From a virus: a stretch of DNA of 50,148 bases. The notes below the pieces were generated by a model. That model ran no database searches. It was not told the DNA's origin and saw only the letters and a program-made list of their open reading frames with translations. The stretch spans positions 1 to 50,148 of IMG/VR virus record IMGVR_UViG_3300045954_000022. The stretch is one strand, 5' to 3'. Shown here piece after piece: positions 1 to 7,851 of this stretch (its first letter is position 1; each line of letters starts with the position of its first letter). A program made the translations under genes and the position numbers.

Positions 1-68
1 GCGTGGTCATGGTCAGGAACCTCGCAAGGCTCGATCTTGTCGGGGCTGGGCTGGGGTGGGTCGTCAAC
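1..68. repeat. Terminal imperfect direct repeat, left copy
   Basis: The first 68 bases match the last 68 bases of the window in 61 positions; both copies end with the same 8 bases (tcgtcaac). The differences cluster in bases 4-20, plus two near base 41-46. The repeat lies inside a coding frame that stays open through both copies. It is best read as the overlap of a circular or terminally redundant genome assembled from slightly different molecules. Confidence 0.85.
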
Positions 69-128
69 CCCCAGGCGGGGGCACAAGATATGGACGATCC
101 ACAGGGCTATGCGCTGGCGCAGGTTCAT
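1..128 (-). CDS. Small unknown protein, N-terminal part (runs off left edge)
   Basis: ATG at 128 overlaps the TGA of the dNMP kinase gene (ATGA), a typical translationally coupled arrangement. 42 residues are visible. They begin with a hydrophobic stretch (residues about 8-16, LWIVHILC) followed by a Pro-rich VDDPPQP segment. The same VDDPPQP-P-KIEPCE segment starts the partial frame at the right end of the window, in the same phase. Joining the two ends through the repeat gives one protein of about 67 residues. No function can be assigned. Confidence 0.7.
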   Translation of the reverse strand, partial: MNLRQRIALWIVHILCPRLGVDDPPQPSPDKIEPCEVPDHDH

Positions 129-706
129 CGCACCAGCTCCGTATTGAGGCAGGCATCGATATAGGCGAGCAGCATGTCGGGGGTGCCGTCATTGCGGATC
201 AGGTGATCCCACCAGATGGGGATTCCCTCCAATGCCCCGTCGGATGGGTGAAGCTCCACCCCTGGGACCAGGTCGTGCCCAGGTCTGGTGACGCGCCACG
301 TCTGGCCCCCAAGATCCTGGACGACGGTCAGCTCCTCGGGGAAGCGCATGTCGTCGCATACCACCGACGCGCCGGCATTCAGCAGCTTCAGTACGCGCAG
401 CGACCACAACCGTGACCAGAACTGTGGGCCGATGCAGTTGCGACCCCACTCGGTACCGAGGGTTTGCATCATGTGGCGCAGGGTGGGACCGTACGGCAGC
501 GGGGTTGGCGCCTCCTTTCGGCTGAAGCACTCCTGCACTGTCAGTGGGTCTGTCACCTCGGTCAGCAGGGCCTTGAGCATGGACCGCATGGGATCGGCAA
601 AGCTGACCCGAACATACCCGTGCTCTGTGACTAGGTGGGCTGCGATGGAAGTCTTGCCGCAGCCGGGTGTAGGGCTGTATAGGGCGATGAGTCTGGGCTT
701 ATGCAT
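125..706 (-). CDS. Deoxynucleoside monophosphate kinase
   Basis: 193 residues. The N-terminus LIALYSPTPGCGKTS carries a P-loop (Walker A, residues 11-19, Lys18). It is followed by FADPMRSML (about 36-44), TLGTEWGR (about 82-89) and DDMRFPEE (about 118-125), the pattern of phage dNMP kinases of the T4 gp1 type. These enzymes phosphorylate dNMPs to dNDPs to feed phage DNA synthesis in the infected cell. It is the second gene of a leftward operon and its stop overlaps the next start. The family is clear; substrate range cannot be read from sequence. Confidence 0.85.
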   Translation of the reverse strand: MHKPRLIALYSPTPGCGKTSIAAHLVTEHGYVRVSFADPMRSMLKALLTEVTDPLTVQECFSRKEAPTPLPYGPTLRHMMQTLGTEWGRNCIGPQFWSRLWSLRVLKLLNAGASVVCDDMRFPEELTVVQDLGGQTWRVTRPGHDLVPGVELHPSDGALEGIPIWWDHLIRNDGTPDMLLAYIDACLNTELVR

Positions 707-748
707 TGGGTGGGAAACGTGTGGGATAGAGGAATTAAGGGTGGGTTG

Positions 749-937
749 TCAGGAGAGACCGTGCTCTTCCAGTAGCTCGGGAGTGGCTTCACCGACCACG
801 CTGTAGTCAGCGTTGGACTCAAACTCCTCCTTGGCAAGCGCATACGCTGCCATCTGGGCGTTGTCCTCGGTATCCGCTTCGACTGTGTCGAAACTTTCTC
901 CCCACCCGACGTCCCACCGGACGATGTACCTGGGCAT
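749..937 (-). CDS. Small unknown acidic protein
   Basis: 62 residues starting MPRYIVRWDVGWGE, ending in acidic EATPELLEEHGLS. I chose the ATG at 937 because the longer frame (start at 1033) would run through the promoter-like sequences at 963-1033. The N-terminal beta-strand-like part and acidic C-terminus resemble many small phage accessory proteins, but I recognise no family. It is the first gene of the leftward operon leading to dNMP kinase. Confidence 0.6.
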   Translation of the reverse strand: MPRYIVRWDVGWGESFDTVEADTEDNAQMAAYALAKEEFESNADYSVVGEATPELLEEHGLS

Positions 938-962
938 GATGGTGCTGTGTGGTTGCCTCGCA

Positions 963-968
963 ATAGTA
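963..968 (-). promoter_or_regulatory. TACTAT box, possible -10 of leftward promoter
   Basis: On the minus strand GCTACTATTG lies 25 bases upstream of the start at 937. The same GCTACTAT core occurs upstream of the leftward genes starting at 11202 and 12391. No good -35 is visible at the standard distance. Confidence 0.35.
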
Positions 969-1004
969 GCAGCTAGGTTGATACTAGGAAGCCCCTGTAA
1001 CATC

Positions 1005-1033
1005 AGTTTACCTGATGGTACAAGGGCGTCCAA
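1005..1033 (-). promoter_or_regulatory. Candidate sigma70-type promoter for dNMP kinase operon
   Basis: On the minus strand TTGGAC (1028-1033) and TAAACT (1005-1010) are separated by 17 bases, upstream of the gene starting at 937. Spacing is ideal and the hexamers are moderate matches. The tail of this promoter overlaps a small inverted repeat (ATCAG...CTGAT). Confidence 0.4.
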
Positions 1034-1053
1034 ATTCGGGTGGTTCGTCAGCC

Positions 1054-1082
1054 AAAAGCCCCATGCTGGCCGGCATGAGGCT
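1054..1082 (-). terminator. Rho-independent terminator after the cyAbrB-like gene
   Basis: On the minus strand AGCCTCATGC pairs with GCATGGGGCT (10 bp, one G-T wobble) around a 6-7 base loop, followed by TTTT. It lies downstream of the leftward regulator gene ending at 1179 and upstream of the dNMP kinase operon promoter. The 96 bases between it and 1179 hold nothing I recognise. Confidence 0.7.
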
Positions 1083-1178
1083 TGAGGGGTGAACCGACTC
1101 AGCGAGGGAAGCAGCCGTTCGGCCTGTCGTGTGCACTGATTCGGGGGTGATGCCTGAACAGTAACACAACGTCACCTA

Positions 1179-1544
1179 TCAGGCGGCTTCGACCATCAGG
1201 TAATCGCCATCATCTGCGCGAGATACGCGGACGCGACCGGAGGGACCAACACCGATCTGAGCCAGGTAGTGCCGGCTGATGGGCACACTGCCGATCTTGG
1301 TGGCCTTGAGGAATCCGGTGCAGCGAGTCGCACTGGCACTGGAGGGGGCCAGCACAACACCTTTGGCTTCGGTGATGGCTTCCAGCAGGCGCTCGGGCTG
1401 GGGACGCTTCACCACGTCACCTGCCTTGTTCTTGGCGGTGCGGAAGTATCCGGCCTCCAGGGCTACCTCATTGCGAGGCATGTTGGGATTCAGCCGGAGA
1501 AACTCCAGGAGTTCAGCGCCGACGAGGGGTGTGCTTGCGGGCAT
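1179..1544 (-). CDS. cyAbrB-like transcriptional regulator
   Basis: 121 residues from the ATG at 1544 (a GTG at 1565 would add 7). The first half, LVGAELLEFLRLNPNMPRNE followed by VALEAGYFRT and LLEAITEAKGVVL, follows the pattern of cyanobacterial AbrB-like proteins (family pattern: L..KALLEKV..L....K.ELVRACGY, then F.EALLEAKG). The C-terminal 40 residues (KIGSVPISRHYLAQIGVGPSG, then RVRV) resemble the swapped-hairpin DNA-binding part. Cellular cyAbrBs control nitrogen and carbon genes. A phage copy could reprogram host transcription or control phage genes; that is inference. It lies just downstream of DNA polymerase in the same direction. Confidence 0.55.
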   Translation of the reverse strand: MPASTPLVGAELLEFLRLNPNMPRNEVALEAGYFRTAKNKAGDVVKRPQPERLLEAITEAKGVVLAPSSASATRCTGFLKATKIGSVPISRHYLAQIGVGPSGRVRVSRADDGDYLMVEAA

Positions 1545-1578
1545 ACGTGAGTGTGCGAACGTCACTCAGCGTAGCAGG

Positions 1579-3378
1579 TCACTTGGCATCCAACCACGTC
1601 AGACCACTGTGAGCATCAGCCGCAGGCGGCACAGCCCTGCCATCGCCCAGCTCCAGCCACTCGGCCTCGATCGTCTCCATCGTCTCCTGCAGGATGCTCA
1701 CCCAACGTTCCACCGCATCTTCACGCACGGACATGATGATCTCGTCGTGGACGGTGGCCAGCAGTACGGCCTCCTCCTCGGGTGTGCGGTGGAGCGTCAA
1801 CCACAGGGCGCCCAGGGTCTCCTTGAGCACGGCGGCACCGGCTCCCTGGATCACCGTGTTGAGACGGCGCGTCATCTGGTTGGCGTCGCCCTTCAGGAAG
1901 CGGCGCAGACGGGTGCGGCGGATCCTCACGAACGGCCACTGCCCGCACCCCTTCGCCGACAGCTCCTGCTCGAAGGCCGCGTCCTTGTGCCAGGCCGCGA
2001 TGCCGGAATAGAGCTCCAGGAAGGTGTTGCGGATGGTGTTCGCCTCCTCCAGGGTCATCTCGATGCCCATGGTGGCCGCGTAGTTCTTCAGGCCCCTGGC
2101 GCCGGCCCCGTACAGCAAGCCGAAGTTGGCCGACTTGGCCACCTGGCGCTGGGCCTTGGATGGCTCGTCGACCTTGTAGATGGCCCGCGCTGTGAGTGTG
2201 TGGAGGTCCTGGCCCTCGCAGAAGGCCTCGACCATCACGCGGTCCTTGGCCTCCACGGCGGCCAGGCGCAGCTCCATCTGGGAGTAGTCGGCCACCACCA
2301 GCCGGTAACCGGGACGCGCCACCACGCAGGCGCGGAAGCGGGGGTCGCGGGGGATCTGCTGCAGGTTGGGCTCGACGCAACTGAAGCGGCCGGTCTCGGC
2401 CCCCAGCTGCCGGTAGCTGGCCCTGGTGCGGGCCTCCTCGTCGCAGTGCCCGATCAGAGCGGTGGCCATCTGAGCCCCCTTCACGTGGCGCCGGTAGCTC
2501 AGGAAGGCATCGACCACAGGGTTTTCGCCGCGCAGAGGCTCCAGGGCCGGCTTTGAGGTGGAGGGGCGGCCGTCCGGGCCCTTCGGCTCGTAGCCCAGGG
2601 CCTCGGTGAAGACGCGCAGCATCTGCTTGGGCGACTTCAGGTTCAGCTCGACGCCCGGAGTCATGAACACCTGGGCTTGGGCCAGGAAGTCGGCCTTCAT
2701 CTGCTCGGCCTCTGCAGCCAGCGTCTCTCCCAGCTCGCGCAGGCGTGGAACGTCCCAGGTCAGCCCGTGGCGCTGCATCTGCGCGACGGCCTGGAGCGCG
2801 GCGCACTCATGGCTCCAGGCCCGCATGAGGTTGGCATGCTTGAGCATGTCCGTGAGCGGCGAGTAGAGCTGGCGCAGGGCCCGCACATCGTTCGCCGCAT
2901 AGAGCAGCTGCTCGGCGGTGATCTCCCCGGCCCAGTTCGATCGCTGCAGCTCCTTGTCGACGTCATCCCCGGTGATCCGGTGGAACAGCTCGGCCAGGGA
3001 GTGCCGGACGTTGGGCTTACCGTTCCACACCAGGACCGAGGCCAACATGGTGCAGTAGACGCGGCCGGGGAAGAAGTGAACGCCGTGCTCCTGCAACCAG
3101 GAGACGTCGAACACCGCGTTGTGGGCCACCCAGGAACGGGGCTGGTCGCAGAAGGCCCGGAGCCGCTTCCAGTCGGCCTTGTCGAAGTCCCAGCAGTCGA
3201 GCACCAGCGGGGCATCGACTCCCCTGGCGAAGAACTGCAGCAGGCGGAGGCCCCCTTGGGTGGGGGCCAGGCCGGTGGTCTCGCAGTCGAAGTAGACGAT
3301 CGTTGACCGCTCCAGGGCGGCCAGATCCTGAGTGCCGCCCAGCTGTGGTGCTGCCGGTCGCACTTGCGCGGGTATCAT
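1579..3378 (-). CDS. polA: DNA polymerase I family (family A) with 3'-5' exonuclease
   Basis: 599 residues, the usual phage length without a 5' nuclease domain. The N-terminal DEDD exonuclease shows DCE (D31, E33), HNAVFD (about 86-91) and AANDV (D164). Polymerase motif A is DYSQMELR (D364), motif B RQVAKSANFGLLYG (K415, F419) and motif C VHDE (544-546). Phe at position 419 in the O helix is the common residue that discriminates against dideoxynucleotides. It replicates the phage genome together with the primase/helicase at 5643. The start ATG overlaps the stop of the upstream gene (ATGA) and lies inside the palindrome at 3369-3383. Confidence 0.95.
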   Translation of the reverse strand: MIPAQVRPAAPQLGGTQDLAALERSTIVYFDCETTGLAPTQGGLRLLQFFARGVDAPLVLDCWDFDKADWKRLRAFCDQPRSWVAHNAVFDVSWLQEHGVHFFPGRVYCTMLASVLVWNGKPNVRHSLAELFHRITGDDVDKELQRSNWAGEITAEQLLYAANDVRALRQLYSPLTDMLKHANLMRAWSHECAALQAVAQMQRHGLTWDVPRLRELGETLAAEAEQMKADFLAQAQVFMTPGVELNLKSPKQMLRVFTEALGYEPKGPDGRPSTSKPALEPLRGENPVVDAFLSYRRHVKGAQMATALIGHCDEEARTRASYRQLGAETGRFSCVEPNLQQIPRDPRFRACVVARPGYRLVVADYSQMELRLAAVEAKDRVMVEAFCEGQDLHTLTARAIYKVDEPSKAQRQVAKSANFGLLYGAGARGLKNYAATMGIEMTLEEANTIRNTFLELYSGIAAWHKDAAFEQELSAKGCGQWPFVRIRRTRLRRFLKGDANQMTRRLNTVIQGAGAAVLKETLGALWLTLHRTPEEEAVLLATVHDEIIMSVREDAVERWVSILQETMETIEAEWLELGDGRAVPPAADAHSGLTWLDAK

Positions 3379-3383
3379 ACCCG
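3369..3383. promoter_or_regulatory. Perfect palindrome CGGGTATCATACCCG at polymerase start
   Basis: A 15-base odd-centred palindrome that contains both the polymerase start codon and the stop of the preceding gene. The same GGGTATSATACCC core recurs upstream of the terminase, around the cassette between terminase and portal, and before the portal. A repressor or activator operator is plausible; overlap with a start codon would suit translational or transcriptional control. Confidence 0.5.
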
Positions 3384-3629
3384 GCCCTCCTCGTAGGAGG
3401 CGATCACCATACGCGCCGCTTCCAGGGTACGTAGAGCCCTGCGGACCTGATCGCGAGCGTCGGTGATGAGGCTGTAGGTGGTGCTGGGGTGGCGTATCTG
3501 CTCAATGTACTTGTTCAGTGTGGCCATCGAATTGGCCTCGTTGGCGATGTGCGCGTCGATTATGCGGAGGTGCTCAGGGAAACTGATGGTGCGCTTTGCG
3601 TGGCTGATTGGTGCTGCGGAATCGGACAT
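3375..3629 (-). CDS. Small unknown helical protein
   Basis: 84 residues from ATG at 3629 (MSDSAAPISHAKRTISF). The rest is predicted helical with charged heptad-like spacing (HLRIIDAHIANEANSMATLN, then RDQVRRALRTLEAARMVIAS). The leader carries the C-rich form of the dispersed motif (ACACCCCACCC just before ATG). Its stop overlaps the polymerase start, so it is probably co-translated with polymerase. No family recognised. Confidence 0.6.
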   Translation of the reverse strand: MSDSAAPISHAKRTISFPEHLRIIDAHIANEANSMATLNKYIEQIRHPSTTYSLITDARDQVRRALRTLEAARMVIASYEEGRV

Positions 3630-3751
3630 GGGATGGGTGGGGTGTAGAGATAGGCCATCGCGTCGGCGAGGCTGGGGAAGGTGTGTTCGGTGCCGGTGCC
3701 GATCTGGGCGTGGAACGTGCCACCGGCAGAGAAGACGCGGGCTACGCGCAT
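3560..3751 (-). CDS. Small unknown protein
   Basis: 63 residues, MRVARVFSAGGTFHAQIGTG then PSLADAMAYLYTP. The first 40 residues look like a compact alpha/beta domain of the kind often seen as tiny phage proteins; the C-terminal 20 are low complexity. It overlaps the end of the upstream gene by 10 bases and the start of the downstream gene by 70 bases in another frame, so translation of the C-terminal part is uncertain. Confidence 0.45.
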   Translation of the reverse strand: MRVARVFSAGGTFHAQIGTGTEHTFPSLADAMAYLYTPPIPCPIPQHQSATQSAPSVSLSTSA

Positions 3752-4077
3752 GACGTGGGGAAGGGCTGCTCGGTGAGCGTACGGCCGGTGAGCAGGGAGG
3801 CCCAGACCCGCTTCGGCCGGCCGTGACAAACCGCATCACGACTGGGTTGGTAGTGGGGGGTTTTCTCGATCCAGCGGTCCTTGGCGGCCTCCCGGAAGAT
3901 GGCCGCGATGCATCGGGGATCGGCGGAGGGACGGAGGCCGGGGTGGGACCGGCGCATCACGTCCCACAGGTCATCGGAGGTGATGCGGGCTCGGGTGCAG
4001 GCCAGACGGTGGAGTTCGCGACGGGCCACGTCAGCCCACATGGTGGTGTCGGGCCTTATGTAGTCGTACGGATTCAT
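3742..4077 (-). CDS. Winged-helix-type phage protein of unknown function
   Basis: 111 residues. The central part (ITSDDLWDVMRRSHPG, then PRCIAAIFREAAKDRWI) followed by a CHGRPKRVW segment matches a pattern common in phage genomes: a helix-turn-helix or winged-helix body with a His-Gly-aromatic tail. Members usually sit among replication genes, as here. DNA binding is likely but no specific role is known. ATG at 4077 is preceded by a C-rich leader with the dispersed motif at 4095-4103. Confidence 0.6.
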   Translation of the reverse strand: MNPYDYIRPDTTMWADVARRELHRLACTRARITSDDLWDVMRRSHPGLRPSADPRCIAAIFREAAKDRWIEKTPHYQPSRDAVCHGRPKRVWASLLTGRTLTEQPFPTSCA

Positions 4078-4113
4078 GGGGTATGGAGAACGGGGTGGGA
4101 TGTGGAGTCAGGC

Positions 4114-4488
4114 TCAGGACTTCTCGTAGGTGCGCTCCAAGGCGAACTTATTGAAGCGCTCCACGATGTCTTCAAGCAGCTCGTCTATTTGTGCCGGCGA
4201 TAAGCTATAGGAGAAGCTGATACTTTGAAGTAGCTCGATAATCTGCATGAGCTTGCTGCGGTCTTCGCTCCAGGCGGCGAAGTTGTGCATCACGAAGCCT
4301 ACATCGTCTGCGTTGAGGGTAATAGTACCCGCACGGCTCTGCAGCTTCTTAATTATTTGACTGCACATGGCGTGGTGTTGGGTCAGCAGAACAGTAAGAG
4401 CTCTCTGAGCGATGTCCGCGATCATCTGCGGCGGGTGCGAGAAGTCCTCCCGCATACTCTTAAGGAATTCAGGTGAGATTGGTTCCAT
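4114..4488 (-). CDS. Unknown helical protein
   Basis: 124 residues from ATG at 4488 (MEPISPEFLKSMREDFS). The body is almost entirely helical, with long amphipathic stretches (IADIAQRALTVLLTQHHAM; KLMQIIELLQSISFSYSL; IDELLEDIVERFNKFALE). No catalytic motif. The longer frame upstream (to 4542) is low-complexity and crosses the leader, so I rejected it. The gene is less GC-rich than its neighbours, as is the nuclease gene next to it. Confidence 0.6.
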   Translation of the reverse strand: MEPISPEFLKSMREDFSHPPQMIADIAQRALTVLLTQHHAMCSQIIKKLQSRAGTITLNADDVGFVMHNFAAWSEDRSKLMQIIELLQSISFSYSLSPAQIDELLEDIVERFNKFALERTYEKS

Positions 4489-4581
4489 AGATGGGTCGTC
4501 GGGGGTGGGGTGGGTGTGTGGTGCCCCAGTAGTATGAAGCACCTGATGGTAGATGGCAAGGGGTTGTGGTATAAGGATACG

Positions 4582-5199
4582 TTATGGTCTCCGAAAATCG
4601 ACTTCGTGTGCAGCGGTGGCGGCCTGCAGGATACGTTCGTGATCGAAACTATAGCCTTTATCGCCGTGATTTGAGGGGGTACAATCTGTATGCTGACAAG
4701 TTACTCTATCTCCCCTGCCGTCAAACTCGATACCAGCGGTTCTACCGCATCCACACATGCACCAATAATGCGGATCCCAAGCAGCTTCCAGTAATCCAGG
4801 GGAGCTGTAGCTCCTTTCAAGTATATACATACCTGGGTAGCCTGGATGGGATCTGTACCCAAATTCGTTGTTCGGGTCGGGTAACCCATAGGCTACGAAG
4901 AAGTATTCTACCCTACTCGCAAACTCATTGAGGCGTGTGTCTTCAAGCTTCGGTCTGCCGCCAAAACCGAAGTAGTACCCAGGCCCCCAAGGCTTCACCT
5001 CAATCCACGTTCCACCGTGCATCTTCGGTAGGTAGAAGTCAGGTAGATACCAGCCTGATGGCAGGTCAAACCCCTCAGGCTCGTATTCCCACACAATACC
5101 CAGCTCGTTGAAGAACAAGGCAAACCGTGCCTCCAGCCGACTGCGGAAGAGTCTGCCGGCATACCTAGTAGGTATTGGCTTAATTGAAGCTGCGGTCAT
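4582..5199 (-). CDS. PD-(D/E)XK-fold nuclease with C-terminal Cys cluster
   Basis: 205 residues from ATG at 5199. The N-terminus has the pattern RYAGRLFRSRLEARFALFF, then GIVWEYEPEGF, YLPDFYLP and WIEVKPWG. These give E23, D54, E67 and K69 of a restriction-like PD-(D/E)XK nuclease of the type common in phages and their hosts. The C-terminal third has CMCGCGRTAG and VTCQHTDC, a possible zinc ribbon. Role may be DNA repair, resolution or free-standing homing-type cleavage; none is proven. Codons are AT-richer than in surrounding replication genes, suggesting a separate acquisition. Confidence 0.7.
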   Translation of the reverse strand: MTAASIKPIPTRYAGRLFRSRLEARFALFFNELGIVWEYEPEGFDLPSGWYLPDFYLPKMHGGTWIEVKPWGPGYYFGFGGRPKLEDTRLNEFASRVEYFFVAYGLPDPNNEFGYRSHPGYPGMYILERSYSSPGLLEAAWDPHYWCMCGCGRTAGIEFDGRGDRVTCQHTDCTPSNHGDKGYSFDHERILQAATAAHEVDFRRP

Positions 5200-5340
5200 G
5201 GGTGCTGTAGGTGGACGCTGCACAAGCATACACGGTGTAGGGGAGTCTCACCCCATCCGTTGCCAACGGCGAAACCTATCGGCATCTAGTACCCGCCTCG
5301 GCTCCGACCAACCCTCCCCTCCTATGTGTGGGAAAAGCTG

Positions 5341-5385
5341 TCACGCCGACGCCTTTTCCAGTTTTTGCAAGGAGTCTCGGCGTGA
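5341..5385. repeat. Inverted repeat pair 1, TCACGCCGA / TCGGCGTGA
   Basis: Arms at 5341-5349 and 5377-5385 are perfect 9-base complements separated by 27 bases. The spacer contains CTTTTCCAGTTTTTGC. The same arms with the same spacing recur at 5538-5582. Confidence 0.75.
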
Positions 5386-5537
5386 TCGGCCTGTTTTCGG
5401 GCGGTGGGGTGTAACGCCGTCTTCAGGACGTTCCAGGTGCATTCTCATATCCGTCTCATGTGAGAATTTAGATTCTCTTAAGGATTCGATGCTTCGTCTA
5501 GAGATGCCGTGACACCCTCTTTCAAAAAAGACCCATG

Positions 5538-5582
5538 TCACGCCGAAACCCCGTATCAACACTGAGAAGTGGGTCGGCGTGA
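5538..5582. repeat. Inverted repeat pair 2, TCACGCCGA / TCGGCGTGA
   Basis: Arms at 5538-5546 and 5574-5582, again 27 bases apart. The left side is flanked by an A6 run and the right side by CACCTTTTT. Iteron-like binding sites for a replication protein or a long hairpin are both possible. Confidence 0.75.
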
Positions 5583-5642
5583 CACCTTTTTCGACACTAG
5601 GGGCGGAGGGTTGGCAGCCGCCCCAGGTGGTCGGGTGGGACG

Positions 5643-7829
5643 TCAACCTTCCCGTGGGTCGTCCTCCTTGGGCTCCAGCGGCAGTGGGGCCACGTCGGTG
5701 GTGGTGATGTGGCTGGAGAGCACCGCCAGGTAGGAGGAGGTCTTCTGTGTGCGACCGTGGGCGTCCTGCATCGAGCGGTCCGGTCCCCTGGCGATCAGGC
5801 CTCGCTTCAGCATGCGGGCCAGGTTTGGCCTGATGGAGCCATCCGCCGTGCGGGTCTGCTCGGCGATCTCCCAGGTGGTGAGGTCGTGCGGGTAGGCATC
5901 CCGCAGAACCGCCAGGATCTTCACCTGGATCGTCTCGATCCGGCTGGTGCGCGGTGTCTCAGCGGGGCGTTGCGGATCTGACAGGGTGAAGCTCAGGTCT
6001 GCGTTCATCGTCATCTGCAGGTGGGTGCCGCCTCTACCACTACGGCTCTTCTCAAAGTTGAGGATCCTGGCGTCAGGCCCCATAACCCGGATCTCCTCTT
6101 CGTCGGGCAGCCGGAGCTTGATCACCTCGTCCACCGCCGCCGTGATAGCTGAGGTACCACGATGGCCGCCGTTCTTATTGCTATGATGCACCACGAAGAT
6201 GCAGCAGGCCGGGAACAGGGTGCCGTTGGCCTTGGCGAGAAAGTAGAGCGGGTCAGCGAACTCCTTGGCGTTCTCACTATGAGGTGACCCCACACTGCAG
6301 GCCGATAGGGAGTCAATCACCACAAAGCGGGGCTTCACGTCACTGAGCAGCTCGATGGTGCCAGCCCTATCCCGCAGATTGAACCCGTTCCGCACTACGA
6401 AGTCATCCTCCTTAGTGAAGCCGTGTTGCACCAGCATCTCCTGCATGACCATATTATTCTGGTCGTTCTGGGCGATGAGCAGGGTGCCCCCGGCCACTGG
6501 CATCTTGCGCCCCCTGATAGAGATGTCGGTAGAGCGCATGATCGTCTTGCCGATTGCCAGGGCAGCCTGGGTCTTCCCTTCCCCTGGTGCGGCGTGGATC
6601 ATTACTACTGAAGGTGCGTAGAACATATCTGGAATGATGTAGTCCAGAAGGAACTCTTCAGCCAGAAAATCGGCCCCTGTCTGCCTAGGCGGCATCTGCT
6701 TATGCTGCATATGCGTGATATACAGGTTGTCGAAGAAACTCCTATCACAGCGGGGGAAACGTGAGCGCAACTGCTCCAACTCAAAATCCGCCATAGCGGG
6801 GTCTTCGATGTGATTGTATATCGTATCCAGCTGCTTGATAATATCCTCAAAGCTATCCTTCTGTATCTCCTCATCCTGCTGCATGCGTTCCCGCATCTCA
6901 GGTGTGAAACGCTCGCGATTCTTGTCGTATTCGTCTGCAAAGGCAATCAGGTTGCCCAGGTTCCGCTGCTTACCACCTGACTTCTTACCGAAGGTGGCCC
7001 ACTTCTCAGCGCATGGATCGTCGCCACGCTCCCACTGCGCCTGGTGTTCCGGGTGGGTCGTGCGCTTCGACCAGGCCCGCCAGTACTCCAGGCCCTCGTC
7101 TGTCGGGAAGGTGTGGTGGATGGCCATGCCCACATGGATCCAGTCCCGATAGCTCTGATCTGGCGGGATCACTCCCAGGCATCCCTCGATGATGTTGCGC
7201 TTGTAGGCCAGTGGCCGCCAGGCTCCCCCGTACTTGATCTGCTGGGAGAGGACGCCCCCTGTGGCGACGTGATCCTCCTTGGCCTTCCGCATCAAAGCCA
7301 GCATCCAGCCAGGGGCCGGTGGGATGTTGCTGAGGTCGCCGTGCAGCTCGTAGCTCTCGCCTCCCTCGCTGTGATCGTTGGCCGGGTAGTCCCCATAGAC
7401 CACGCCCTGGAAGCCCTTGCCCCACAGCACTTCAAAGCCCTTCCCGGAGGCTTCCGTGCTCACGCTGTGCAGGCTGTCCATGTTCTCGTCGGCGGAGACG
7501 AGGAACAGGTACTTGGCGGCGTTCTTCTTGGGGCTGGTGACGCAGGGGGCCTTGGCCAGGTCGTCCCCGAACTGCTCCAGGGTCATGGCCAGGTTGGCGT
7601 CCACGTCGAAGATCGCCAGCCGGCTGTGAGGGCCGCACCACAGGCCGATCGCCGTGTAGTCGGTGTGCCCCTGGCGGATGGCCAGATCGAGGTCGGCCAA
7701 TCCCTTATGGAATTTGCCGGGGTGGGGCTCGTAGCTGTGGTCAGGCTTCTTCCCACCGAGAATCGGTGTGAAGGCCAGGCCCTCAGGCAGGCTGCGGGCG
7801 AACGCGAGAAGATCAGACTGTGATACCAT
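5643..7829 (-). CDS. Primase-polymerase / RepA-like helicase
   Basis: 728 residues from the ATG at 7829 (MVSQSDLLAFARSLPEG); an ATG at 7877 would add 16 residues encoded through a hairpin. The N-terminal prim-pol domain has FDVD (D75, D77). A PriCT-2-like segment follows (DWIHVGMAIHHTFP, about 229-243). A RecA/AAA_25-type helicase core has Walker A AAPGEGKT (413-420), Walker B RFVVIDS (501-507) and VVHHSNK. The C-terminal about 100 residues look like a winged helix. It primes and unwinds DNA for the family A polymerase. Confidence 0.9.
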   Translation of the reverse strand: MVSQSDLLAFARSLPEGLAFTPILGGKKPDHSYEPHPGKFHKGLADLDLAIRQGHTDYTAIGLWCGPHSRLAIFDVDANLAMTLEQFGDDLAKAPCVTSPKKNAAKYLFLVSADENMDSLHSVSTEASGKGFEVLWGKGFQGVVYGDYPANDHSEGGESYELHGDLSNIPPAPGWMLALMRKAKEDHVATGGVLSQQIKYGGAWRPLAYKRNIIEGCLGVIPPDQSYRDWIHVGMAIHHTFPTDEGLEYWRAWSKRTTHPEHQAQWERGDDPCAEKWATFGKKSGGKQRNLGNLIAFADEYDKNRERFTPEMRERMQQDEEIQKDSFEDIIKQLDTIYNHIEDPAMADFELEQLRSRFPRCDRSFFDNLYITHMQHKQMPPRQTGADFLAEEFLLDYIIPDMFYAPSVVMIHAAPGEGKTQAALAIGKTIMRSTDISIRGRKMPVAGGTLLIAQNDQNNMVMQEMLVQHGFTKEDDFVVRNGFNLRDRAGTIELLSDVKPRFVVIDSLSACSVGSPHSENAKEFADPLYFLAKANGTLFPACCIFVVHHSNKNGGHRGTSAITAAVDEVIKLRLPDEEEIRVMGPDARILNFEKSRSGRGGTHLQMTMNADLSFTLSDPQRPAETPRTSRIETIQVKILAVLRDAYPHDLTTWEIAEQTRTADGSIRPNLARMLKRGLIARGPDRSMQDAHGRTQKTSSYLAVLSSHITTTDVAPLPLEPKEDDPREG

Positions 7830-7851
7830 CGTAAGGCGATAGAGGAATACC

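Larger units (their letters stand above)
5200..5642. other. Noncoding region with paired inverted repeats; candidate replication origin
   Basis: About 440 bases without a credible gene, directly downstream of the primase/helicase. It contains TCACGCCGA and its inverse TCGGCGTGA twice, each pair separated by exactly 27 bases. Degenerate copies lie near 5412 and 5509, T/A-rich patches sit beside the repeats, and a third inverted repeat is present (ATTCTCA 5441-5447 / TGAGAAT 5461-5467). A TTG-initiated frame across it (5646 to 5341) is low-complexity and encodes repeated GVTP words from the repeats, so I do not call it. Confidence 0.55.

Noticed and set aside
1-68. True fixed direct terminal repeats
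   Set aside because: Seven mismatches in 68 bases are not expected between the two ends of one packaged molecule; an assembly or population overlap is simpler.
1721-2806. Long frames antisense to or overlapping DNA polymerase (also 1279-2556)
   Set aside because: They are GC-rich shadows full of Arg/Pro/Gly/Ala, while the polymerase frame contains all catalytic motifs.
5341-5646. TTG-initiated leftward frame of 101 codons downstream of primase
   Set aside because: Low-complexity product made of repeated GVTP words that come from the DNA repeats; weak start overlapping the primase stop. Treated as noncoding.
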